Both the position numbers and the translations under genes were made by a program. A DNA stretch of 16,713 nt from Daldinia sp. FL1419. Its lineage: Eukaryota > Ascomycota > Sordariomycetes > Xylariales > Hypoxylaceae. The notes beneath the pieces were generated by a model, which saw only the letters and a list, made by a program, of their open reading frames with translations, had not been told where the DNA came from and did not search any database. The stretch covers positions 1-16,713 of the forward strand of contig MU623690.1 of NCBI GenBank assembly GCA_025201765.1, given 5' to 3'. Shown piece after piece: positions 7,826 to 16,320 of this stretch. How positions within the stretch are numbered: the first letter of the stretch is position 1; each line of letters starts with the position of its first letter.

Positions 7826-9181
7826 TTATTTTATTTATTTATTACTACCCCAATTTACCTAAAATATATTACAGATATCCAGTCCATCTTTTAGTATTTG
7901 TTCTGGGTAGGAACTATGTTCCGGAGAAAACCTACTTATTGCCTATTTAAATAAATTATATTATTATAATTTTGATTTTATTTTATATTTTTATTAAAAT
8001 TTACTTTTTAATAAAAATAATTAAATTTTAATATAGAAAAATATTTTATATATTATAATATTTAAGTTTTATAAAATAGTATGGCGGTGGTCCGGGTGTG
8101 GGGCAACAATAAGGTTTAAAATAATTTTATTATTTTCTTTATAAATAATAAAAATATTGTTATATTATAAAGAAGTTATTTTAGAAGAAGGTTGGAATAT
8201 ATATAATTTATATAAAATATAAATATATATAAATAACTTTATATCTTTATAAAAAATTATTATCCATTCTAACTTTTATAATTTTCTTTTTAATATTATA
8301 ATATTATATTTATTTTTAAAATAATTTAAAATAATATTATTAATTTATAACCTTTTCTAATTAATTTCAACTTTTTTTCTATATTTTATTTATATTTTGC
8401 AATATTATAATATAATATTATTATACCTATTTTATTCATAATTTAATATTATTTTAAAAAATTTATTTTATTTTTATATATATATTATATTAAATAAAAA
8501 AAAGTTTATATATTTGTAAATATTCTATTATTTCTTTAATTTTATTCTATTATTAATTTTCTTTAAATATTTTAATTTTTATATTAAAAATTATTATAAT
8601 ATTTTAAATTTAATATAATATTTTAATATTATATTATATTAGAATTATAATTTTAATATAATTATATATTATAAAAATAATTTATTCATTAAAGATAAAA
8701 AATTGTATAAAAAGTGTAACTACGCCTTTCTGATGTAGTTTTAGGAGTTAATTGTTGAGGCTTTACTGCAACTTCTTTAAAGTTTTTAGATTTTTAAAAA
8801 GTTTATTAAGGGATTATTAATGATATTAAATAATTATTTTTATTATATTTGGTCCTTTACTTGCCAAATCCACGATTTTCGTACGTTCCAGCAGTCCTGG
8901 GAGGATTATTTATTTCAGCGTTATTAATGCTGTAATTATTTTATAATATAATCCTATTTTATATTTATTTTATTAATAATTATTAATTATAATATAAGAT
9001 TTATAAGGAAATTAATTTTAAAAAGAAATATATATATATTATCTTATCCCTAACAATCTACATTATTCCTATATACTATTGTTGTAGCAATTTTTCATTT
9101 AAGAGGTTCAATTGGTATTAAATGTTTTGCCATTCCCCGATGATAATCCGCTGCAAATCTTTAGCGATTTCCCTGTGTAAC
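7826..9181 (-). mobile_element. Tail element, copy B (apparently complete, ~1.36 kb)
   Basis: Read on the minus strand, it starts at 9181 (ACACAGGGAAATCGC) and ends in an AAATA-type tail at 7826-7845. The plus strand therefore begins TTTATTTATTTATTACTACCCC. TATTATATAT occurs at both edges (7816-7825, 9182-9191), and the interrupted L repeat around it gives an empty site, so this looks like a whole insertion with ~10-bp target duplication. Tail, duplication and 5'-truncated sister copies suggest target-primed reverse transcription, as in LINEs and SINEs. It is short for a LINE, so it may be non-autonomous. Islands at 8081-8107, 8870-8925 and 9139-9170 escaped most RIP. 3' hairpin bases are conserved near 7909-7932. 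Confidence 0.7.
8650..9181 (+). pseudogene. Decayed reading frame in copy B (antisense to tail)
   Basis: One plus-strand frame can be followed through the 5' half of copy B: KDKKLYKKCNYAF, then LIVEALLQLL, IWSFTCQIHDF, SWEDYLFQRY, TIVVAIFHLRGSIG, and finally SAANL and RFPCV. About ten in-frame stops occur. Several fall where copy E has CAG, as C-to-T on the coding strand would produce. Length and low complexity keep confidence modest. Overlapping minus-strand frames are also partly open (for example REIAKDLQRII near the element start), so the coding strand is not proven. No family is recognised. Confidence 0.3.
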
Positions 9182-9245
9182 TATTATATATAATTATTTA
9201 TAAATATTAGTATTTTATAGGAAATTTTATTTAAAAAAGGTAAAA
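9182..9245 (-). repeat. Dispersed repeat L, continuation after copy B
   Basis: TAATTATTTATAAATATTAGTATTTTATAGG, followed by an A-rich end, matches 6805-6875 (AATTGCTTATTAATGGTAGT onward) with RIP-type differences. It is the second half of the L copy split by the tail element. Confidence 0.55.
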
Positions 9246-9299
9246 AAATATATATTATTATAAGAAGGTTTTATAAAAGAGATTTTTAAAGGACCATAA

Positions 9300-9480
9300 T
9301 GAGCTTAAATTGATTAGATAAGAAAAACAATTTTTGAAAGCCAATTTATATCCAAAAGAACTGTGGAGATTTAAGAGGTTTGGCTTTAAGGAGGTTAATA
9401 GGATCTCTATAGGGTAGCATTTATTACCTAATTGTATTTTGTTAATTTAATAATTATATTATTCTAATTTAATATAATTA
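9300..9480 (-). repeat. K-H block, inverted, at 9.4 kb
   Basis: K (TTGATTAGATAAGAAAAAC) and H (CCAAAAGAACTGTGGAGATT, TTAAGGAGGTTAATAGGATC, AGGGTAGCATTTATTACC). It is one of the least decayed K-H copies, and it follows L directly. This supports K-H-L as a tandem composite of roughly half a kilobase once inserted elements are removed. Confidence 0.6.
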
Positions 9481-9690
9481 TTAATTATTTATTAATTTTA
9501 TTTTAAATTTATTATATAATAAAATTTTTTTAATAAGAAAATTCTTTTAATTTTTTAATTATTCTTTTATAAAAATTTTATAAAAATTATATAATTTAAT
9601 TTAATTTAAATTTAATATTATAATAAAAAATAAAAAAATATTATAAAATGGTTCTATAAAATATTATTAATTTTACTAAAAAATTTAAGG
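9480..9690. other. AT desert
   Basis: Nearly pure A and T, with no identifiable repeat or frame. It separates the last K-H block from the inverted minisatellite element. Confidence 0.4.
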
Positions 9691-9935
9691 ATTTTATCAG
9701 TCCTTAAAATGACCTCCAGTTTTTTTAAATTTTAAATTTTTCAAATGTTTTTTTATTTTTTATTAATTTTTATTAATTTTCATTAATTTTTATCAATTAT
9801 TTATTAATTATTTATTAATTTCTTATTAATTATTTATTAATTATTTATTAATTCCTTATTAATTTTACATGATAATTAATTAAAAGAATTTTAATATAAT
9901 ATATTAGATTTTATCTTAAATAAAGATAATAAAAA
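9690..9935 (-). repeat. Minisatellite-bearing repeat, copy 2 (inverted)
   Basis: Reverse-complement counterpart of 4190-4395. AAATTTTAAATTTTTC is followed by about nine 10-11 bp units of the TTATTTATTAA / TTTCTTATTAA type at 9757-9865, then TTTTAATATAATATATTAGATTTTATC. Almost all G and C of the first copy have become A or T. Its end runs directly into tail-element copy C, which may be inserted in it. Confidence 0.6.
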
Positions 9936-11169
9936 TTATTAAAAATAAAATAATATATATATATTTAAAAAATAATTTTTTTATAAATCTTATATTATAA
10001 TTAATAAATATTAACAAAATAAATATAAAAAAAGATTATATTATAAAATAATTATAATATTAATAATATTAAAATAAATATTTTTTTAAAATTATTAAAA
10101 TATATAAAAATAATGGAGTTAATAAGTAAAAAATTAAATAAAATAAAAAAAATTATTAAATATTATTAACAACTTTTTAATAAGCTTCTTAAAGGCTTAA
10201 AAACCTTAAAAAAACTACAATAAAATCTTAACAATTAATTTTCAGAACTATATTAAAAAGGTACAGCCATATTTTTTATATAATTCCCGATCCTTAATAA
10301 ATAAATTATTTTTATAATATATAACTACATTAAGATTATAATCTTAATATAATATAATATTAAAATATTATATTAAACTTAAAATATTATAATAATTTCC
10401 AATAAAAAAAGTAAAATATTTAAAGAAAATTAATAATAAAATAAAATCAAAAAAATAATAAAATATTTACAAATATATAAATTTTGTTATTTAATACAAT
10501 ATATATATATAAATAAAATAATTCTTTTGAAATAATATTGGATTATGAATGTAATAAATATAATAATATTATATTATAATATTACAAAATATAAATAAAA
10601 TAAATAAAAAAGATTGAAATTGATTGAAAAAGGTTATAAATTAATAATATTATTTTAAACTATTTTGGAAAATAAATATAATATTATGATATTAAAAAAA
10701 AGTTGTAAAAATAAGAATGAATAATGGTTTTTTATAGAAATATAAAATTATTTATATATATTTATACCCTGTATAAATTATATATACCCTAACCTCCCCC
10801 TAAAATAACTTCTATACAATATAGTAATATTTTTGGTATTTATTAAAAAAAATAATAAAATTATTTTAGATTTCATTATTACCTTACATCTGAACTACTG
10901 CTATATTATTTTGTAAAATTTAAATATTATAATATATTAAATGTTTTTTTATATTAAATCTTAATTATTTTTATTAAAAGGTAAATTTTAATAAGAATAT
11001 AAAATAAAATTATAATTATAATAATGTAATTTAATTAAATAAATAATAAATAGGTTTTCTCTGAAATATAATTCTTACCTAGAATAAATACTAAAAGATG
11101 GACCAAATACCTATAATATATTTTAGGTAAATTGGAGTAGTAATAAATAAATAAATAAATAAATAAAAA
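9930..11169 (+). mobile_element. Tail element, copy C (heavily RIPed)
   Basis: Aligns along its whole length with the reverse complement of copy B. The island AATCCTCCCAGGACTGC of B is AAATATTTTTTTAAAATT here, a change at nearly every G and C. The 3' end reads TAGGTTTTCTCTGAAATATA, then TTCTTACCTAGAATAAATAC, then TTTTAGGTAAATTGGAGTAG, and a TAATAAATAAATAAATAAAT tail to 11169. The 5' end lies near 9930, roughly 150 bp short of the start of B. The copy is opposite in orientation to B, so the two form a long inverted repeat. Confidence 0.7.
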
Positions 11170-11189
11170 TATTAATTATTAATTTTTAT

Positions 11190-11375
11190 ATTTCAGGGTG
11201 GTAATTGTGCTGCTAATGTGACAGTGTCCTTTTTGTATTGTTCCTATATTTTTATCTAATGATTTAAGAGGGTTTTTTTAGGGTGCTGATATCCTGTCTA
11301 TTTAATGTTCTAATTAATCCTGGCTTCTGTTGTATGTATGTCCGGCGCCTGCGCGGCAGCGGGAATAAATCAATA
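11190..11375. other. Unexplained island of normal composition
   Basis: Directly after the tail of copy C the sequence becomes far richer in G and C (CAGGGTGGTAATTGTGCTGC; CCGGCGCCTGCGCGGCAGCG at 11342-11361) and then reverts to AT. It matches no other part of the window by eye. Frames on both strands are partly open: plus strand FQGGNCAANVTVSFLYCSY to a TAA, minus strand pieces such as EQYKKDTVTLAAQLPP. It may be a remnant of an unRIPed gene or a single-copy transposon piece. No identity can be given. Confidence 0.4.
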
Positions 11376-11379
11376 TAAC

Positions 11380-13080
11380 AACTTATTATAATCTATTTAA
11401 AACTCCTAATTTAAAAAAGAAATAAATATATATAATAATATTTAAATAGATTTATTAAAATAAATTCAAAATATAAATATATTAGATATAATTATTAAAT
11501 AAAAAACAAAAACCTTTATTTTAAAAATTAATTATTTTTATATAAAAATATATTTAAATTTAATATTTTTTCTTAATAATATATTATTAAAATTTTTATT
11601 TATTATTATTATTTACATTAAAATATTAATAACCCTTTATATTATTTTTCATAAAAATAAATATTATATACCATAAAAAATGATATTTTACATTAATCTT
11701 TTAATAAATAATATAAATATTTATGAAAAATATATAATTAATAAAACAAAAATATTAAAATATATCAATTAACCCCCTTAATATAATAAAAGAAATTAAA
11801 TATTTTATTTAAATATTTTTAATAAAAATTAATAAATATAGGAAAATACATAAAGAAAACTTACCAAAACCTCCAAAATAATAGTTAAATATTTAAAGTT
11901 ACCTATTATACAAAAGATTTTAAAAACTTAAACAAATCCACTTTAAAAATTATACCAATATATATATCTAAAAAATTATATTATAATCCAAGTATTAATA
12001 TAAAAACAAATAAATATTTAATTATATATAAATTTATATTTATAAAATTAATAAACAAAACTTTCTCCAACAATACAAAATATACTTAATAATAAAAAGA
12101 TTGAACAAATAATTAATAATAAAAAAACCTACACCTTAATATTCACTAAAAAATCTTTCCAAATATTCATAATAATAATAATTAAATTTAATTTCAAACT
12201 TATATAATATAACATGATAAATATATTTATAAATATAAAACTCAAAAGAAATATATTTATACGTATATTTTAAAGATATTAACAATAAAAAAATATATTC
12301 TATATTATTAAAACATTTTATAATCATTAACACTATATTTTTTCTTTAATAATAAAAATTCTTATAAACCTTAAGAGATTTCAATTTTACCCTAATATCT
12401 TAAAGATTATACATATTTACTAAAAATAAAATCTTTTTCTTTATATATATAAATAATATCATTATAATATATCAAAAAGAACTAAACCAAAAATTAAATT
12501 AATTATTTTTAAATTGAAAAAATAATATAAATTAATTAGAAATAATAAATTATAATAATTCCTTAATATTAGAATAATTTAAAATTAATTATTATATTAA
12601 ATTTAATTGAATCAATTAATTTATATTAATAAAATTATCAATTTAATAAAAATAATTAAAATTTTTTAAAAATACCTATAATAAAAGATAAATTATTATT
12701 TATATAAAAATAATTTCATTTTAAATAATATAACAATATTAATAAAAAATAAATTCAATTTTAAATATTATAATAATTACTCAACTTAATATAATATTTA
12801 CCTATTTAAGATTAACTCAATTTAATTTAAATCTAAACCCAAAATATTATATAAAAATTAATTAAATTATATAATATTTTTAATATATATAAAAATATAT
12901 TTTAATATTAAATAAAAATAAAATTTTTAAAATTATTAATAATATTTTATTTACTAATAATATAATTAATTAAGAAAATTTATAAATATATAAAATGAAA
13001 TTATTTAATAAAATTATAAATTAAAAATTAATAAATAAAATATAATTATTATTTTAATTATTAAAATTAAATTATTTATA
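11380..13080. other. AT desert, C-retaining and G-poor
   Basis: About 1.7 kb of A/T with scattered C and almost no G on the plus strand, as if mutated mainly by G-to-A on this strand. A minus-strand open frame of 65 codons (12333-12136) rich in I, Y, F, L and K is no longer than chance allows at this composition, and it matches nothing. Reading on past its stop gives about 30 more open codons (GVGFFIINYLF). No gene is called. Confidence 0.5.
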
Positions 13081-13089
13081 TTAATTTAA

Positions 13090-13560
13090 ATTATAAAAAA
13101 AGATTTTATATATTATATATATTATATTAAGTAAAAGAAAATTTATATAATTATAGGTATTTTATTACCTTTCCAATTTTATTTTATTATTAACCTTCCT
13201 TTAATATTTTAATTCTTCCATTAAAGATCATTATAATATATTGAATTCAATTTAGGATTTGAATATTATGTTATATTGGAATTATAATTTTAATATAGTT
13301 ATTTATTATAAAAATAATTTATTTATTGAGGATGTAAAACCTTATATGGAATGTGGTTATACCTTTCCAGCGCAGTTCCAAAAGTCAATTGTTGAAGCTA
13401 TGTTTCAGCTTCTCCAGGGCTTTCAGGCTCTTGAGAAGCTTGTTAGGGGTTCATCGATCGTCTCTGACAACTATATAATTTTAATAAATTTAAAACTTTT
13501 AAAAAATTTTTAAAATTTTAGAAATGGATTTATATTATTTAATATTATTATAATTATTAA
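13090..13560 (-). mobile_element. Tail-element relative, copy E (internal part)
   Basis: Same orientation as copy B. The stretch TTGGAATTATAATTTTAATATAG, TTATAAAAATAATTTATTTATTGAGG and the following ~130 bp align base for base with 8640-8830. The central island (13370-13470: TTTCCAGCGCAGTTCC, GGGCTTTCAGGCTCTTGAG) is the least mutated version of this segment. Similarity fades beyond about 13560 and no tail is seen to the left. The copy is therefore partial, or a diverged subfamily. Confidence 0.55.
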
Positions 13561-13699
13561 TTTTATTAGAGAATATATTGGTATTTTAAAGGAAGTTGAG
13601 GAAGTTTGTGTTATAGATGTTTATTTGGACCGTTATATGTACAATATTATAAAAAGGATTAATTTAGTAGTTATAAAGAAGATATTTTTTAGAAACTAA
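13206..13699 (+). pseudogene. Best-preserved coding-like frame (copy E)
   Basis: A single plus-strand frame is open from about 13206 to the TAA at 13697-13699, with only two internal stops (TAG at 13253, TAA at 13511). Readable stretches are LFIEDVKPYMECGYTFPAQF, KSIVEAMFQLLQGFQALEKL, VRGSSIVSD, and after the second stop EYIGILKEVEEVCVIDVYLD and RYMYNIIKRINL. Copies B and C align in the same frame; four glutamine codons (CAG) here are TAG in B. Such conservation is expected of a former transposon protein. I do not recognise the family and see no catalytic motif. The coding strand is opposite to the tail orientation of copy B, which is odd. Confidence 0.4.
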
Positions 13700-13826
13700 A
13701 TGCTAATTAAATAGATTAATAATTAAATATTTATTTAATTCTGTAATTTAATTAATAAATAAATTAATGAGAAAATTTATATAAAGAATTGCTTCTAAAA
13801 TAATAAATTAAAAATAAAATATATTG
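13700..13826. other. AT-rich linker
   Basis: Short A/T-rich stretch between the copy-E frame and the first J repeat. Nothing recognisable. Confidence 0.3.
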
Positions 13827-13935
13827 ATACTATTAAGGGGTAAAAATAATATTGTATTTTTTTAAAAAAAAATGCAGATCTTAAGGCCTGAAGCAAAAGT
13901 TTTTATAAGCAAATACTTAATTAACCTCCAATATA
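13826..13935 (+). repeat. Repeat J, copy 1
   Basis: ATTAAGGGGTAAAAATAATATTG, an A run, then AATGCAGATCTTAAGGCCTGAAGCAAAAG and AAGCAAATACTTAATTAACCTCC. The same ~105 bp recurs in direct orientation at 14556-14665. One minus-strand frame stays open in both copies (WRLIKYLLIKTFASGLKICI here), as does a plus-strand frame with one stop (NADLKA, SKSFYKQ), so a former coding role is possible but unplaced. Confidence 0.6.
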
Positions 13936-14074
13936 CAATTAAATTCCTTAAGCAATTATTTTAAAAATAAATTAGCTATATTAAAAATAAAATTATTATA
14001 ACTTATTCTATCATTATTTTAATTATAATTATTACAATTCTATTATTTTATTATTTATTTTATTAATTTCTATA

Positions 14075-14190
14075 TCTCGCAGGTACAACATAAATCAATT
14101 TCTTTCCACAAAAGAACTACCACTTTCATCCTCTATCATACTTCCACACAACTCCAAACATAATTTTAATAATCTTATTTCCACATTATA
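14075..14190 (-). pseudogene. Coding-like remnant, unknown product
   Basis: On the minus strand one frame reads KLCLELCGSMIEDESGSSFV, ERN, stop, FMLYLRDIEINKINK before further stops. The stretch is rich in C and poor in G on the plus strand, consistent with C-to-T mutation on the presumed coding strand. It lies between the two J copies, which also have an open minus-strand frame, so all may belong to one decayed element. No family recognised. With under 50 codons, chance is not excluded. Confidence 0.25.
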
Positions 14191-14556
14191 ATATATTTTT
14201 TATCTATTTAAATAATTATTTTTAATTATTATTTATATTATTACTTATATTATATATTATTAAAATGTTATATAAATATACATATAATTAGATTATAATA
14301 ATAAAATTGTAAGATTAATATTTTTCATATATTTAAAATAATATAAAAATTAATTTAAATTATTAATATATTATTTTAAATTATATAAATTATAAATTTT
14401 AATAAAAAAAAGTAAATAAAAATATTTAATTATATTAAATAAAAAATTATTATAATTTATTAAAAATTAAATTCCATTATCAAAAAAATCATTAAATTTA
14501 AATAACCACAATAAAAAAACCCTAATATAAAAAAACAAATTTACAACTTTCACCAA
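14190..14556. other. AT desert between the J copies
   Basis: A/T-rich with scattered C and almost no G on the plus strand. No repeat shared with other parts of the window was found, and all frames are dense in stops. Confidence 0.4.
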
Positions 14557-14665
14557 AATATTAAAAAATAAAAATGATATTATATTTTTTTAAAAAAATA
14601 CAGACTTTAAAGCCTAAAGCAAAAGCTTTTATAAACAAATGCTTAATCAGCCTCCAACAATACCT
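14556..14665 (+). repeat. Repeat J, copy 2
   Basis: Direct repeat of 13826-13935: AATATTAAAAAATAAAAATG, T and A runs, then TACAGACTTTAAAGCC, GCAAAAGCTTTTATAAAC and TGCTTAATCAGCCTCC. Copy differences are C/T and G/A and go in both directions, so each copy was mutated independently. The two lie about 730 bp apart. They could be ends of one element or separate copies of a short repeat. Confidence 0.6.
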
Positions 14666-14739
14666 ATAATAATCAATTTTTTTAATAATAATTTAATTAA
14701 TATAAATGTATTATTTCTAATTTATATAAATAATCCAAA

Positions 14740-15570
14740 ATCATAATTAAAGATTTGAAGGATTTTGATAATAATATGGATTAGATTATGAAAGAGTTTA
14801 AAAAAAATGAAGTTTGATATATTAAAAATAGAAAAGATATATTAAAAATTTAAATTAATTAATTCCATATTAAATTATTTAAGGTAGGGTTATGATTGGG
14901 GATTTTATAATGATATGGATATTTTAGTTTAAATATCAATATTATATAAATTAGGGCACTTAATTTTTATAATTATAGATTTAATATATTTAGGTTTATC
15001 TAATTAAATAATCTAAGTTGTAGTAATTATTTATATGGCATTTGTTATTTTTATAGGTTAAAAAAATAATTTATTAATATATAATAGTAGGATTTGCCTT
15101 GTATTTGAATATATGAAAAAAGATGGTTTTATATATTATGATGTGAATGATTGTTTCTATGTTATTAGAAGGAGGATTAGGTGATCAGATAAATTGCTAG
15201 TTATGAAGATTTTTTATATTATTATTACAAATATTAGGATAAAAGGTATTCCTATTGGTCAGAACTTTTATTATTATATTTATAATAAGAACTTTAGTAA
15301 TTAGGAAATCTTTAAAAGAGTCTTTTATTATTTTAAAGATATTGTAATTAAAAATAATTGTTTAAAAGAAGTATTTAATGATATTAAGGATGTTTTTTTT
15401 GTTTAAGAAATGTATTTTAATAAATAATATTATATTTGGGAGAAAATTAAGAATGTTTGATCAAAATAAATTTATATGCAATTATAGGTAGAAATTGAAG
15501 ATTAATGAAGATGGCTTAATTTTTGTTAAAGAAATCTTATTTATATTTATAAGTAATATGATTAATTTAT
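14740..15570 (+). pseudogene. Long decayed frame in a G-rich, C-poor stretch
   Basis: The plus strand keeps G but has lost nearly all C, as expected if C-to-T acted on this strand. One frame reads RQGYDWGFYNDMDIL (first Q being a TAG) near 14880. From 15097 to 15402 it holds about 100 codons with two stops: CLVFEYMKKDGFIYYDVNDC, RIKGIPIGQNF, EIFKRVFYYFKDIV. Near 15480 the frame shifts to INEDGLIFVKEIL. Stops are TAA, TAG and TGA, which RIP makes from CAA, CAG and CGA. It is probably a former transposon protein, but no family or motif is recognised. Confidence 0.35.
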
Positions 15571-15600
15571 TAATAATAATCATGAATGATATAAAATGAT

Positions 15601-15883
15601 AACCCGGGCCGCCGCCACACCACTTCACGTAGCTGGCATTGTAACGTATAAAATGTTTTTCCATATTAAAGTCTAATTATTTCTATTGGAGGATAAATTT
15701 TAATAAGAATATAGGGTAAAGCCAAAATTATAGCAATATAGTTTGTTTGGATAGGCGGCGGGTAGGTTTTCTCCGGAACACGGTTCCTACCCGGAACAAA
15801 TACCAAGAGATGGACCGGATACCTGTAATATATTCTAGGTAAATCGGGGTAGTAATAAATAAATAAATAAATAAATAAATAAT
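15601..15883 (+). mobile_element. Tail element, copy D (3' end, least mutated)
   Basis: A 283-bp 5'-truncated copy. It starts AACCCGGGCCGCCGCCACAC and passes through TAAATTTTAATAAGAATATAGGG. It continues with GGCGGGTAGGTTTTCTCCGG, GATGGACCGGATACCTG and TAGGTAAATCGGGGTAGTAA, and ends in an AATA-type tail at 15853-15883. The G/C-rich ends keep most of their CpG, so this copy shows what the others looked like before RIP. The aligned stretch of copy B (8081-8100 reversed) and copy C show the same positions changed to T or A. It abuts copy F. Confidence 0.8.
15760..15792 (+). other. Hairpin in the tail-element 3' end
   Basis: GGGTAGG (15760-15766) can pair with CCTACCC (15786-15792). Inside the loop, GGAA and TTCC (15775-15787) can pair as an alternative. 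A second weaker stem, CCGGATACCT with AGGTAAATCGG (15815-15847), follows. In copies B and C the first stem is partly kept. Hairpins near the 3' end often mark the RNA for the reverse transcriptase in LINE/SINE pairs; that role is inferred here. Confidence 0.55.
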
Positions 15884-16136
15884 ATTATAATTATTTTATA
15901 ATATAATCCCATTTTATATCGATTTTATTAATATTTGTCAATTGTAATATAGGATTTATAAGGGAATTAATTTTAAAAGGAAGTATATTTATATTATTTT
16001 ATTTTCAATAATTTATATTATTTTTAAATATTATTATTATAATAATTTTTATTTAAGAAATTTAATTAATATTAATTATTTTACTATTTTTTAATAATAA
16101 TTTATTATAGATTTTTAACAATTTCCTAATATATTT
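15884..16136 (-). mobile_element. Tail element, copy F (5' end piece)
   Basis: Matches plus-strand 8925-9181 of copy B throughout: ATTTTATAATATAATCCC, GATTTATAAGGGAATTAATTTTAAAAGGAAG, and on to ATTTTTAACAATTTCCTAAT. It ends at the same point as copy B (around 16136), which fixes the element's 5' end independently. The inner boundary lies right at the tail of copy D, which runs the opposite way. D may have inserted into a copy of F and removed the rest. Confidence 0.65.
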
Positions 16137-16203
16137 AAATTTAAATTATAATAAATATAACCCTTTTTTCATAAATGTTTTTACTTTTATTCTAAATTTT
16201 TTA

Positions 16204-16320
16204 ATATATGTAATTAAAAAAAAGTGAAGAAGAAGATAAGGAAGTGGATATGGAGGAGGAAAATTTCAATAAATATGGTTTAAAATAGATTTGGAATAAT
16301 CTTAAGTAAATATAATCTTT
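16204..16320 (+). pseudogene. Acidic coding-like remnant
   Basis: One plus-strand frame reads LKKSEEEDKEVDMEEENFNK, then YGLK, TAG, IWNNLK. The stretch is G-rich and C-poor like 14740-15570, and it stands out from the AT-rich sequence around it. An acidic run is common in linkers of many proteins, so it does not identify a family. Stops become dense after 16310. Probably a piece of a decayed element running off the window. Confidence 0.25.

Noticed and set aside
8700..8830. Minus-strand frame reading like a coiled coil (NKLLKSLKALEKL in copy E)
   Set aside because: All three copies, including the least mutated, have a stop at the same codon, whereas the plus-strand frame of copy E has none there. 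The plus strand was preferred, though not proven.
9100..9115. tRNA-like B box (GAGGTTCAATTGG) that would make the tail element a SINE
   Set aside because: It matches the B-box consensus only partly, there is no A box at the proper distance, and it is on the strand opposite the element's tail orientation.
12136..12333. 65-codon minus-strand open frame
   Set aside because: At this composition a few frames of 60-65 codons are expected by chance in six frames over 16.7 kb. The protein is low complexity (I, Y, F, K) and matches no repeat copy, so it is not called a gene.
15482..15664. 60-codon minus-strand open frame
   Set aside because: It straddles the boundary between the decayed plus-strand frame and the 5' end of copy D, so it is a chance frame across two unrelated pieces.
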